A DNA stretch of 64,000 nucleotides from an uncultured Eubacteriales bacterium (GTDB lineage Bacteria > Bacillota > Clostridia > Oscillospirales > Oscillospiraceae), in NCBI GenBank assembly GCA_900315595.1, contig OMZQ01000002.1:62001-126000 (forward strand), given 5' to 3'. Shown piece after piece: positions 44,404 through 52,099 of this stretch. The notes beneath the pieces are model-generated. The model was not told where the DNA came from. It was given only the letters and a program-made list of their open reading frames with translations, and searched no databases. Made by a program: the position numbers and the translations under genes. The number at the start of each line of letters is the position of its first letter. Position 1 is the first letter of the stretch.

Positions 44404-45687
44404 ATGTCGGAGGGAACCCTCAAAATTGTTGCGCTGGCGCTGTTTGCGCTGATGTACGTCGGGATCATCGGCTTCCCGAAGTGGAAAACCTGGTACGCTC
44501 TCGGCGTTGCCGCCGTGTACGTGATCCTCGGCATCCTGCCGGCGCAGAAGATCCTGGGGTCGATCAACTGGAACGTATTAATGATGATCACCGGCACGAT
44601 GCTGATCGTCTACTATTTCATCGAATCGCAGATGCCGAACCGGATCGCCGAGCTGCTGCTGAGCAAGGCGAAGAACGTGATGTGGGTCACGATCCTGATG
44701 TCCCTGTTTTCCGGCATCGTCTCCGCCTTCATTGACAACGTGGCGACGGTTCTGATGGTCGCGCCGGTGGGGATCGCGATCTGCAAAAAGCTCAACATCA
44801 ACCCCGTCGGCATGATCCTCTCGATCGCCGTCTCCTCCAACCTGCAGGGCGCGGCGACCCTGGTGGGCGACACCACCTCCATCATGCTGGCAGGTGCGGC
44901 GAATATGGATTTTCTGGACTTCTTCTGGATGGAGGGCCGCCCCGGCATGTTCTTTGCCGTGGAGCTCGGCGCGGTGGCGACTGTACCCATCATGATGATT
45001 CTCTTCCGCAAGGACCGCCAGCCGGTCTCCTCCACGGATCGGACCGCAGTGAACGACTACGTCCCCTCCGTGATGCTCATTCTCATGGTCGCCCTGCTGA
45101 TCGCGGCCTCCTTCCTGCCCAATAAGCCGGAGACCACGAACGGCCTGATCTGCATGGGGCTTGCCGTCGTGACCGTCGTCCTCGACCTGGTCCGGCACCG
45201 CGGCGGGAAGCGCTTCGGCGCAGCGGTCAGGAGCATCGACTTTGAGACGCTCTTCCTTCTGGTCGGCCTGTTCCTGGTCATTGCGGGCATTACCGAGATC
45301 GGCATCATCGGCGAGTTCGCAAACTGGATCGTCAAGGTCGGCGGAAGCAACCCCTTCCTGCTCTACACGATGATCGTCTGGGGCTCGGTGCTGATCTCCG
45401 CCTTTGTGGACAACATTCCCTACGTGATGACGATGCTTCCGGTGCTGGCCCAGGTGACGGCCAGCCTCGGCATGGAGCCCTATCTGTTCTACTTCGGTCT
45501 GCTCTGCGGCGCGACACTGGGCGGCAATCTGACGCCCGTGGGCGCCTCGGCCAACATTGCAGGCGCAGGTCTGCTGCGCAAGCAGGGCTGGGAGGTCCGG
45601 TTCAAGGACTTCGCGCGGATCGGCATTCCCTTTACTCTGACCGCCGTGGCCGTGGGCTACCTCTTTATCTGGGTCTTCTGGTCGTAA
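44404..45687 (+). CDS. SLC13/ArsB-type (ion transporter superfamily) permease
   Basis: 427 residues with about eleven membrane helices in two inverted halves. SAFIDNVATVLMVAPVGIAI near residue 109 and its counterpart SAFVDNIPYVMTMLPVLAQV near 336, plus GGNLTPVGASANIAGAGLL, are ion-transporter superfamily hallmarks shared by ArsB, NhaD and citrate/dicarboxylate carriers. The substrate is open. The manganese-type riboswitch upstream makes an ion-efflux or manganese-linked role attractive. GGAGG lies eight bases before the ATG. Confidence 0.9.
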   Translation: MSEGTLKIVALALFALMYVGIIGFPKWKTWYALGVAAVYVILGILPAQKILGSINWNVLMMITGTMLIVYYFIESQMPNRIAELLLSKAKNVMWVTILMSLFSGIVSAFIDNVATVLMVAPVGIAICKKLNINPVGMILSIAVSSNLQGAATLVGDTTSIMLAGAANMDFLDFFWMEGRPGMFFAVELGAVATVPIMMILFRKDRQPVSSTDRTAVNDYVPSVMLILMVALLIAASFLPNKPETTNGLICMGLAVVTVVLDLVRHRGGKRFGAAVRSIDFETLFLLVGLFLVIAGITEIGIIGEFANWIVKVGGSNPFLLYTMIVWGSVLISAFVDNIPYVMTMLPVLAQVTASLGMEPYLFYFGLLCGATLGGNLTPVGASANIAGAGLLRKQGWEVRFKDFARIGIPFTLTAVAVGYLFIWVFWS

Positions 45688-45698
45688 ATCAGGCACCG

Positions 45699-45743
45699 AT
45701 CCCTCCTGTTTGGCATAGACTGTGCTGAACAGGAGGGATTTTT
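45699..45743 (+). terminator. Terminator-like hairpin that also covers the next gene's ribosome binding site
   Basis: ATCCCTCCTGTT (45699-45710) and AACAGGAGGGAT (45728-45739) form a perfect 12-base stem with a 17-base loop, followed by T's to 45743. It ends the SLC13-like transcript. The AGGAGGG in its 3' arm is the only ribosome binding site of the gene starting at 45744. Confidence 0.8.
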
Positions 45744-46130
45744 ATGCCAATCGGCTATTTGAGGATCCAGGCCGTGACCTCCAGGGCGCGGGTGCCGGTG
45801 GAAAACGCGACGGTCACGATCAGCGGAGCAGGGTCCGGCGGCCGCCGGGAGCTGATCTCGGTCCAGCTCACCGACGACAGCGGGCAGACGCCGCCGGTCT
45901 CCATCGAAACCCCGGCGGCGGGAAACAGCCTCTCCCCTGACCAGGCTCAGGGCTGGACGGAGGTTTCGGTCTCGGTCAGCCACCCGGATTACGACGGGAT
46001 CGTGGTTCAGTCGGTGCAGATCTTTCCCGGCGTGACCACGGTGCAGGACACGGTGCTGATCCCGCGCGGGTCCATGCCGGGCGACCCCGGCGAGACCGAC
46101 GTCTTCGACACGCCCGACCAGGGGCTTTAG
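45744..46130 (+). CDS. Small beta-sandwich (carboxypeptidase-regulatory-like) protein of a spore-type hydrolase cluster
   Basis: 128 residues. GYLRIQAVTSRARVPVENAT at the start and VSVSHPDYDGIVVQSVQIF later suggest a CarboxypepD_reg/prealbumin-like fold: a putative adapter without catalytic residues. The stop is eight bases before the SpoIID-like gene. No signal peptide is visible. It could be part of the spore coat or cortex machinery, judged only by its neighbours. Confidence 0.7.
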   Translation: MPIGYLRIQAVTSRARVPVENATVTISGAGSGGRRELISVQLTDDSGQTPPVSIETPAAGNSLSPDQAQGWTEVSVSVSHPDYDGIVVQSVQIFPGVTTVQDTVLIPRGSMPGDPGETDVFDTPDQGL

Positions 46131-46138
46131 GAGGGCGT

Positions 46139-47491
46139 ATGGCGACGACTGTATTTCCCTACGTCCCGGCCTACATCACGGTCCATCTCGGCGCGCCGTC
46201 GGATAACGCCGAAAACGTGACCGTCCGGTTTTCCGACTACGTAAAGAACGTGGCCTCCAGCGAGGTCTATCCGACCTGGAACGAGAACGCCCTGCGGGCG
46301 AACATTCTGGCCATCACGTCCTACGCCCTGAACCGCGTCTACACGGAGTTTTACCGCGTACGCGGATACCCCTTCGATATTACGTCCTCCACCGCCTACG
46401 ATCAGCAGTTCTCCAATGGCCGGGCCTTTTTTTCCACGATCTCGGTCCTGGTTGACGAGCTGTTCGACGACTACATCCGCCGCGTCGGCTTCATTGAGCC
46501 CCTTGCGGCCAAATTCTGCAACGGGACCTCCGTCACCTGCGCGGGAATGAGCCAATGGGGCTCACAGCAGATGGCGAGCCGCGGCGCGGGCTGGCTCCAG
46601 ATCCTGCGCAGCTATTACGGCTCAAGCATCGAGATCGTCACGAACGCCCCGCTCCTGCCCCCGCAGTCCTCCTATCCCGGCGCAGCGCTCCGGCCCGGAA
46701 GCCGCGGGCGGGCCGTTGCCCTGATCCAGCGGGCCATCAACCGCATCTCCCAGAATTACCCTGCGATCCCGAAGCTCCGCGCTGACGGCATTTTCGGTCC
46801 GGCGACGCAGAACGCCGTGGTCGCTTTCCAGCGCGTGTTCGGTCTGGACCCCGACGGCATCGTGGGCCGGGTGACCTGGAACACGATAGAGCGGATCTAC
46901 GGCGGGGTGCTCGGTCTTTCGGAGCTTCGCTCGGAGGGGCTGCGCTACGAGGATCTGGCCTGGGACGGGCCGGAGCCGCTTCGCCAGGGAGACCGTGGCG
47001 AGCGCGTCTCGCAGCTCCAGTTCCTGCTGGCGATCGTGGGCCAGTTCGTCACCGCAGTGCCGACCGTGGCGGTGGACGGCATCTTCGGCCCGGCCACGCG
47101 GGAGGCCGTACTGAGCTTCCAGCGCTACGAAAACCTGCCGCAGACCGGCGAGGCAGACGACCGGACCTGGGACGCCTTGTTTGACCTCTATTCCGGGATC
47201 GACAACCGCGTTTTGCAGAACCGGGCCGTCTTCCCTGCCCTATCCGGCAGCGCGACGACGGCGGCAAACGTCCGCCAACGGCTGGAGGCTCTGGGCTACT
47301 CCGGGGCCAATCTGCGCCAGGAGCTGCTGGCCTTCCAGCGGGCGAACGGTCTGCAGCAGACCGGACGGCTGTCTGCACAGACCGCAGAGGCCGTGACGCG
47401 GCAGTACCGGGCTGCGGGCTACGATACCTCGACGCGGATGACGCAGTACCCCGGTTATCCCCTCTCGGCAGGCAGCCGGGACAGCGCATGA
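46139..47491 (+). CDS. SpoIID/LytB-like domain protein with peptidoglycan-binding repeats (SleC-like)
   Basis: 450 residues. The N-terminal half (about 40-170: NENALRANILAITSYALNRV, GYPFDITSSTAYDQQF, TCAGMSQWGSQQMASRGAGW) resembles the SpoIID/SleC-type lytic domain. Two PG_binding_1 units follow around 183-255 (LIQRAINRISQ, DGIFGPATQNAVVAFQR) and 282-350 (DGIFGPATREAVLSFQR), and a third degenerate one near 375-430. There is no signal peptide, as in spore cortex-lytic enzymes made in the mother cell. GGAGGG lies before ATG. Together with the next gene it suggests a sporulating host. Confidence 0.82.
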   Translation: MATTVFPYVPAYITVHLGAPSDNAENVTVRFSDYVKNVASSEVYPTWNENALRANILAITSYALNRVYTEFYRVRGYPFDITSSTAYDQQFSNGRAFFSTISVLVDELFDDYIRRVGFIEPLAAKFCNGTSVTCAGMSQWGSQQMASRGAGWLQILRSYYGSSIEIVTNAPLLPPQSSYPGAALRPGSRGRAVALIQRAINRISQNYPAIPKLRADGIFGPATQNAVVAFQRVFGLDPDGIVGRVTWNTIERIYGGVLGLSELRSEGLRYEDLAWDGPEPLRQGDRGERVSQLQFLLAIVGQFVTAVPTVAVDGIFGPATREAVLSFQRYENLPQTGEADDRTWDALFDLYSGIDNRVLQNRAVFPALSGSATTAANVRQRLEALGYSGANLRQELLAFQRANGLQQTGRLSAQTAEAVTRQYRAAGYDTSTRMTQYPGYPLSAGSRDSA

Positions 47492-47502
47492 CAGGAGGCA
47501 TT

Positions 47503-48042
47503 ATGGATGAGCGCTTCTTCGTAGGAAAAGCAGTGACCAGCTTACAGACGATGCTCCGCATGATCGCCCGATGCAGGGACGGTCTGCCCTCGGTGATCCC
47601 GGATGGGATCTACGGTCAGCAGACCGTCCGGGCCGTGAAGGCCTTTCAGCGTCAGGCCGGCCTGCCCGCGACGGGAACGACGGATTATGAGACCTGGAAC
47701 GCCGTGCGGGCCGCCTTTGCTGCGGCGCGGGTGGAGCTCGAACCCGCTGCGCCGCTGGAGCTTGTGATGGAGCCGAAGGCGGCTCTGACCCCGGGCAGCG
47801 ACAACCGGAACGTCCTGGTGATCCAGGCCATGCTGCACAACCTGCACGAGGTCTACGGCAATCTGGGCGACTGCTCGATGAGCGGGGTCATGGATGAGGC
47901 GACCTGCGGCGCGATCCGTTCGCTGCAAAAATGCTGCGGCATGCCCCAGACGGGCATCCTTGACAAGGCTCTGTGGATGCGCCTGGCGCGGCTCTATACC
48001 CAGGCCGTCGGCAACGGGGCACGGAAATCCGACTGCCAATAG
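47503..48042 (+). CDS. Peptidoglycan-binding domain protein
   Basis: 179 residues with two PG_binding_1-like units. The first is around 15-70 (LQTMLRMIARCRDGLPS, DGIYGQQTVRAVKAFQRQAG). The second is around 98-165 (VLVIQAMLHNLHEVYGN, MSGVMDEATCGAIRSLQK). No catalytic domain or signal peptide is visible. I chose ATG 47503 because AGGAGG lies six bases upstream; the frame opens 15 bases earlier. It probably helps the preceding hydrolase find spore cortex peptidoglycan. Confidence 0.82.
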   Translation: MDERFFVGKAVTSLQTMLRMIARCRDGLPSVIPDGIYGQQTVRAVKAFQRQAGLPATGTTDYETWNAVRAAFAAARVELEPAAPLELVMEPKAALTPGSDNRNVLVIQAMLHNLHEVYGNLGDCSMSGVMDEATCGAIRSLQKCCGMPQTGILDKALWMRLARLYTQAVGNGARKSDCQ

Positions 48043-48052
48043 AAAATTCCGC

Positions 48053-48081
48053 TTGCATGTGCGGGGCTTCTGTGGCATAAT
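48053..48081 (+). promoter_or_regulatory. Promoter of the CPBP-like gene
   Basis: TTGCAT (48053-48058), 17 bases, CATAAT (48076-48081), about 50 bases before the ATG. Confidence 0.6.
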
Positions 48082-48134
48082 AAACGAAAACAGACAAAAG
48101 GCGGACGCCGAGCGTCCGGGATGGGAGATACGAA

Positions 48135-49163
48135 ATGGAACCTGGAAACCAGACGGAACAGACGCCGCGCAGGACGCCGGCCAATCCGCTTTTGAAGCGT
48201 CCCGCATTCTGGGCTCTCGCGGCAGAGGAAAAAAAGACGCGCATGGGCCTGCTTGGAGAATGTCTTCGCTTCGCTGTCGTCTACCTGGTCGGCACGCTGC
48301 TGCAAAGCCTCCTGGTCTCGATTCCGATGACGGCGGCGGCGCTCCGAAATCTGCGCGACGGCGTCTTTGACGAGGCGATCCGGAGCGGCAGCATTCAGAC
48401 GATGGTCCTGAAGATGGCGGAGCAGCTCCCGGATTGGATGACGATCGTCGTGCTCTTTTGCTCCGCTGCGCTTGGTGGGGCGGCGATGTACCACTGCCGA
48501 AAAAAAGAGCGGCGCTCCCTTGCCTCGATGGGTCTGATCCGGCGCGGCCTGCTGCCTGAGCTGATCGCAGGTCTGGCCGCCGGTCTGGTCTTTTTTGCCG
48601 CTGTGGTCCTGCTTGGAAGGCAGGTCGGAGCCTATACGCTTTCCAGAATCTTCCCCGCACGGCGGGAGGCGATGCTGCTTGCGCTGGCCCTGATCGGCTG
48701 TCTGGTCAGCGGCGCTTCCCGCGAGATCCTGCTGCGCGGCTACTTTGCCCCGACGCTGAACGCGACCCTGCCGGTCGTCCCGGTGCTGCTGACCTCCACG
48801 CTCATGTCTCTGTTCCTGTTCGGCGGCGCGGAGATGAGCGCGCTGACCGTCGGGAACACGGTATTGATGAACCTGGCGCTCTGCATTCTCACGATCAAGC
48901 GCGGCAGTCTCTGGGCTGCCATCGGCCTGCAGGGGGGCTGGCTGTTCTGCCTGAACTTCCTCTTTGGCTTCCAGATCGCGGACAGCGACCGCCTGGGTCT
49001 GTTCCGGGTGGACAGCGCAGAATACCGCACGCTGCTGACCGGCGGCGTCAACGGGCCGGAGTCGAGCATCTGCGCGACGGTGGTTTGGATCGTGGTCCTT
49101 GCCGCCGTTCTGGCCCTGCCGCAGAAAAACGCGGCAGGCTCACCCGCAGAGAATACGCTTTAA
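48135..49163 (+). CDS. CPBP-family (Abi-like) membrane protein, catalytic motif degenerate
   Basis: 342 residues with about eight membrane helices. The segment GASREILLRGYF near residue 195 corresponds to the EExxxR motif of CPBP intramembrane proteases, but the first glutamate is arginine. The two later histidine-bearing motifs are replaced (SLFLFGGAEMSALTVGN has no histidine). It therefore looks like an inactive relative, perhaps a scaffold or substrate-binding member. The gene has its own promoter and a GGGAG site. It is not part of the hydrolase cluster before it. Confidence 0.75.
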   Translation: MEPGNQTEQTPRRTPANPLLKRPAFWALAAEEKKTRMGLLGECLRFAVVYLVGTLLQSLLVSIPMTAAALRNLRDGVFDEAIRSGSIQTMVLKMAEQLPDWMTIVVLFCSAALGGAAMYHCRKKERRSLASMGLIRRGLLPELIAGLAAGLVFFAAVVLLGRQVGAYTLSRIFPARREAMLLALALIGCLVSGASREILLRGYFAPTLNATLPVVPVLLTSTLMSLFLFGGAEMSALTVGNTVLMNLALCILTIKRGSLWAAIGLQGGWLFCLNFLFGFQIADSDRLGLFRVDSAEYRTLLTGGVNGPESSICATVVWIVVLAAVLALPQKNAAGSPAENTL

Positions 49164-49234
49164 TACTAATATTCAATTTAATGGTTCATTGAATTTTGCT
49201 GCGCTTCGCGCAGTCCTTCAGGCCGGACACAGAA

Positions 49235-49268
49235 TGCCCGCCGGAAACGAACGCGTTTCCGGCGGGCA
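49235..49268. terminator. Bidirectional hairpin between convergent genes
   Basis: TGCCCGCCGGAAACG and CGTTTCCGGCGGGCA pair perfectly around a 4-base loop. A T-rich stretch (ATTTCTTTTGCTTT) follows on the plus strand. It lies between the CPBP gene and the convergent EEP-repeat gene. Confidence 0.8.
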
Positions 49269-49281
49269 CATTTCTTTTGCT

Positions 49282-49815
49282 TTATTCGGCGGGCTTTTCT
49301 TCCTCGGCGGGTCTGTCCTCGACGACCTCGAAGACTGCTTCCGGCGCGGCTTCCTGCGCTTCGTTCAGATCCTTGAGATGGTCGGCCAGATCGTCAAGCT
49401 GCTCGTGGAGATCGTTGAGCTCGGCTTCGGGATCCATGGGCTCCTCGGGTTCTTCGGGCTCCTCGGGTTCTTCGGGCTCCTCGGGTTCTTCGGGCTCCTC
49501 GGTCTCTTCCTTCTTGGCGGAGGTGACCTCGCTGACTTTGGCCTTCAGCTCGTCGATATTCTTGGTGGCCTCGGTGATGGCGTCGCAGAGCGGGATATAC
49601 TCGGCGTCGTCAGGGTCTTCGCCGGTGATGTAGTCGCGGTAGTACAGCTTGCCGAGAGCAAGGTAGGCTTTGCGGAGCTTATCCTGCTCGGAGAGAATGC
49701 TGACCTCCGCCTTGGTGACCGCAGCGGCGCCCTTGGTGGCCTTCTTCGCAGTCTTGGCAACGTCGTTGACCAGCTTCTTGAGGGCCTCCAGGCTCTCGTT
49801 GAAATCAAAATCCAT
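49282..49815 (-). CDS. Acidic coiled-coil protein with EEP tandem repeat
   Basis: 177 residues, cytoplasmic, no signal peptide. The N-terminal part is a basic helix (LKKLVNDVAKTAKKATKGAA); a middle helix carries LGKLYYRDYITGEDPDD. Seven EEP units follow near residues 105-125, and a second coiled coil (ELNDLHEQLDDLADHLKDLN) near 132-151. The N-terminal pattern is known from small proteins in Clostridia often annotated only as hypothetical. A -10 box TATAAT lies at 49871-49866, with a poor -35. Function unknown. Confidence 0.75.
   Translation of the reverse strand: MDFDFNESLEALKKLVNDVAKTAKKATKGAAAVTKAEVSILSEQDKLRKAYLALGKLYYRDYITGEDPDDAEYIPLCDAITEATKNIDELKAKVSEVTSAKKEETEEPEEPEEPEEPEEPEEPEEPMDPEAELNDLHEQLDDLADHLKDLNEAQEAAPEAVFEVVEDRPAEEEKPAE
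49441..49502. repeat. 18-base tandem repeat encoding EEP units
   Basis: CTCCTCGGGTTCTTCGGG is repeated three times in a row with a partial fourth copy. Each copy encodes two EEP triplets on the minus strand. Such exact repeats change copy number by slippage. Confidence 0.9.
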
Positions 49816-49937
49816 GATAACGTCTCCTTTCGATCATACCGGTTGGGTGACTTGCTTCTGCTTGCATTATAACAGGGTTTTTTCAAAATGGAAGAGGTTT
49901 TGCAAGAATTTACAGAAATTTAATACGCAGCGCAGAT

Positions 49938-50831
49938 TCAGTCCTCCGCTTCGGAGGCTTCCGCTTCCTCAACGGTCTCCGGCCGGCGGTTGACCAGCAT
50001 AGTGCTTCCATCCGGGTGCTTACGGAAGCGGATATAGAGCATCAAACCCGTCGCGACCGCGAAGCTGGCCCCGGCAAGGAGCTGACTTACGCGGAAGGAA
50101 CCCAGGTAGAGAGAATCCGTGCGCAGGCCCTCGATCCAGACGCGGCCAAGGCCGTACCAGGCGAGGTACGCCAAAAAGACCTGGCCGTCGTATTTGCGCT
50201 TTTTCGACAGGAAGTGGAGCAGGATCAGGCCGAGCAGATTCCAGACCGATTCATAGAGGAAGGTCGGGTGCCAATAGCGAACGAGGCCGGTGGTCTTGTC
50301 GATCAAGCCCATGCGCAGGAAAAAGCTGTTCGTGATTTCCGCGCCGTAGGCCTCCCGGTTGAAGAAATTGCCCCATCGGCCGACGGACTGCCCGATCAGC
50401 AGGCCGAGACTCATCATGTCCAGATAGGGCGTGATCTTCTGTTTGCGGAATTTGGCAAAGAGGATCAGGCCGAGAATGGCGCCGATGACGCCGCCGTAGA
50501 TCGCAAGACCGCCCTCCCAGATATAGAGGGCCGAGATCGGGTTGTCGCGGTAGACGTCCCACGAGAAGATCACGTAGTACGCTCTGGCGCAGACGATGGC
50601 AATCGGGACCGTGATGAGGATCGCGTCGGTCACAAGGTCAAAATTCGTGCCGAATTCCTTGACGCGCCGCCGGACGTAGAAGATCGCCAGCAGAAAGCCG
50701 AGGGCGATCACGACGCCGTAGAGATAGATCTCCTTGCCGAAAACGGTGAACGGAAGGGTGCGCGGCGGGTCGATCAGATCGATGCCGAGTCCCGGGAAGG
50801 AAATCGCAGGGGTACTGTTGAGCAGGGTCAT
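49938..50831 (-). CDS. lgt: Phosphatidylglycerol:prolipoprotein diacylglyceryl transferase
   Basis: 297 residues and seven membrane helices. YGVVIALGFLLAIFYVRRR near the start, GGLAIYGGVIGAILG, then GQSVGRWGNFFNREAYG with the essential Arg and Asn of the Lgt signature, and HPTFLYESVWNL are present. It adds diacylglycerol to the lipobox cysteine of prelipoproteins. ATG 50831 follows GGAGGA and overlaps the M16 peptidase stop by 4 bases. A longer frame to 50972 lies inside that gene and is rejected. Confidence 0.95.
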   Translation of the reverse strand: MTLLNSTPAISFPGLGIDLIDPPRTLPFTVFGKEIYLYGVVIALGFLLAIFYVRRRVKEFGTNFDLVTDAILITVPIAIVCARAYYVIFSWDVYRDNPISALYIWEGGLAIYGGVIGAILGLILFAKFRKQKITPYLDMMSLGLLIGQSVGRWGNFFNREAYGAEITNSFFLRMGLIDKTTGLVRYWHPTFLYESVWNLLGLILLHFLSKKRKYDGQVFLAYLAWYGLGRVWIEGLRTDSLYLGSFRVSQLLAGASFAVATGLMLYIRFRKHPDGSTMLVNRRPETVEEAEASEAED

Positions 50832-52099
50832 AGGGCTTCCTCCTTTGGAGCTAAGATGGTGAGAACGGCTTGTTCCGGCACGATGGCGCGAAGCAGGGGC
50901 GCCAGCTCCGCTTCGGTGATCGCATCGAGGATCTCCGGGAAGCGGAAATAGTCCTGGCCGCAGAGCGTACATTCCGCAAGGCGGGTACAGCAGACGGAAA
51001 AGCTGTCCAGGTCGCGCAGCAGGCGGCCGAGCATGGAGCGCTTGAGACGGGCAAGGTCGTCGGACCGGACGCCGCCGGAAAGCATGGTCCGGGCCGCCGC
51101 ACAGAGGGCCGCGCAGACCGCCTCCGGGTCGCGGCTGTCGCCGCCGAAGCTGAGAAACGCCTTGCGGCGGTAGCGCTCGATGCTCCAGGTGAAGCCGGAA
51201 TCCACCAGCCCGCTTTCGTAGAGCTGCCGGAAGCAGTCTGCGGAATCGCCCGCAAGCAGCTCCAGCGCCAGCTCCGCCGCAAACTCAAAGCGCTGATCCT
51301 CCGGCGGACGGTCCGGGAGCGGAAAGCTGAGCCGGAAGGTCGGCATGGAGACCTCGCGGCGCAGATACTGCGCGCCGGTGCGCGGCGGCGCGGCAGGGGT
51401 CCGGTCAAACAGGGACTCCACCCTTCCTTCCTGCGCCGGAGGCAGAAGCTCGGAGGCAATGGCCGCGACCTCCGCCGGGGGCAGATCGCCCTCCACGCAG
51501 AGCACCATGTTCTCCGGGCGGTAGAAATCGGAATACCAGCGGCGCAGGCAGTCCGGCGTGATCCCGGCTATGCTCTCCTCGGTGCCCAGGATCGGCTCGG
51601 AGAGCGGATGTCCAGGAAACAGCGATTGCATGTGGATCTCGCCCAGGCAATCATAGGGGTCGTCTGCGGCCATCTTGATCTCCTGGGTGATGATGCCGCG
51701 CTCCTTCTGCACGGTTTCTTCCGTGAAGTAGGGCGTAAAGGCCATTCGGAGCAGGACGCGCAGGGCCTCCGCCTGCTGCTCGCTGGACTGAACGTAGTAA
51801 CCGGTGAAGTCGTGGGAGGTATAGGCGTTTCCGCTTGCGCCGATCGCCGCAAACAGTGCGTCGGCGCTGCCCTCCGGCATGTCAAAGAGCTTGTGCTCCA
51901 GATAATGCGCGACGCCCTGCGGCATTTGGACGAGCTGACCGTCCCTGTCGTAGCGGCGGTCCACGGAACCGCAGTTGACCAGGAGGATGGCGTAGAACTT
52001 CGCAAAGTCGGGCTTATAGACCGTCCGGACGCGGAGGCCGCCGGGAAGCGTCGTCCGGTGGAGGATCTCGCGCAGGCGGGGATAATCCATTTCGTTCAT
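50828..52099 (-). CDS. M16 zinc peptidase (YmfH-like), catalytic subunit
   Basis: 423 residues. The inverted zinc motif HYLEH lies at 65-69 in GVAHYLEHKLFDMP, and the distal glutamate stretch EETVQKERGIITQEI follows about 75 residues later. Two M16 domains are present. It pairs with the second M16 gene directly upstream (4-base overlap), which lacks zinc ligands, like YmfF/YmfH or the AlbE/AlbF pairs. Probable task: cleavage of small peptides in the cytoplasm or at the membrane. Confidence 0.9.
   Translation of the reverse strand: MNEMDYPRLREILHRTTLPGGLRVRTVYKPDFAKFYAILLVNCGSVDRRYDRDGQLVQMPQGVAHYLEHKLFDMPEGSADALFAAIGASGNAYTSHDFTGYYVQSSEQQAEALRVLLRMAFTPYFTEETVQKERGIITQEIKMAADDPYDCLGEIHMQSLFPGHPLSEPILGTEESIAGITPDCLRRWYSDFYRPENMVLCVEGDLPPAEVAAIASELLPPAQEGRVESLFDRTPAAPPRTGAQYLRREVSMPTFRLSFPLPDRPPEDQRFEFAAELALELLAGDSADCFRQLYESGLVDSGFTWSIERYRRKAFLSFGGDSRDPEAVCAALCAAARTMLSGGVRSDDLARLKRSMLGRLLRDLDSFSVCCTRLAECTLCGQDYFRFPEILDAITEAELAPLLRAIVPEQAVLTILAPKEEAL

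Noticed and set aside
49441..49502. Tandem repeats considered as a CRISPR-like array
   Set aside because: The 18-base units are contiguous without spacers and keep an EEP reading frame, so they are protein-coding repeats.
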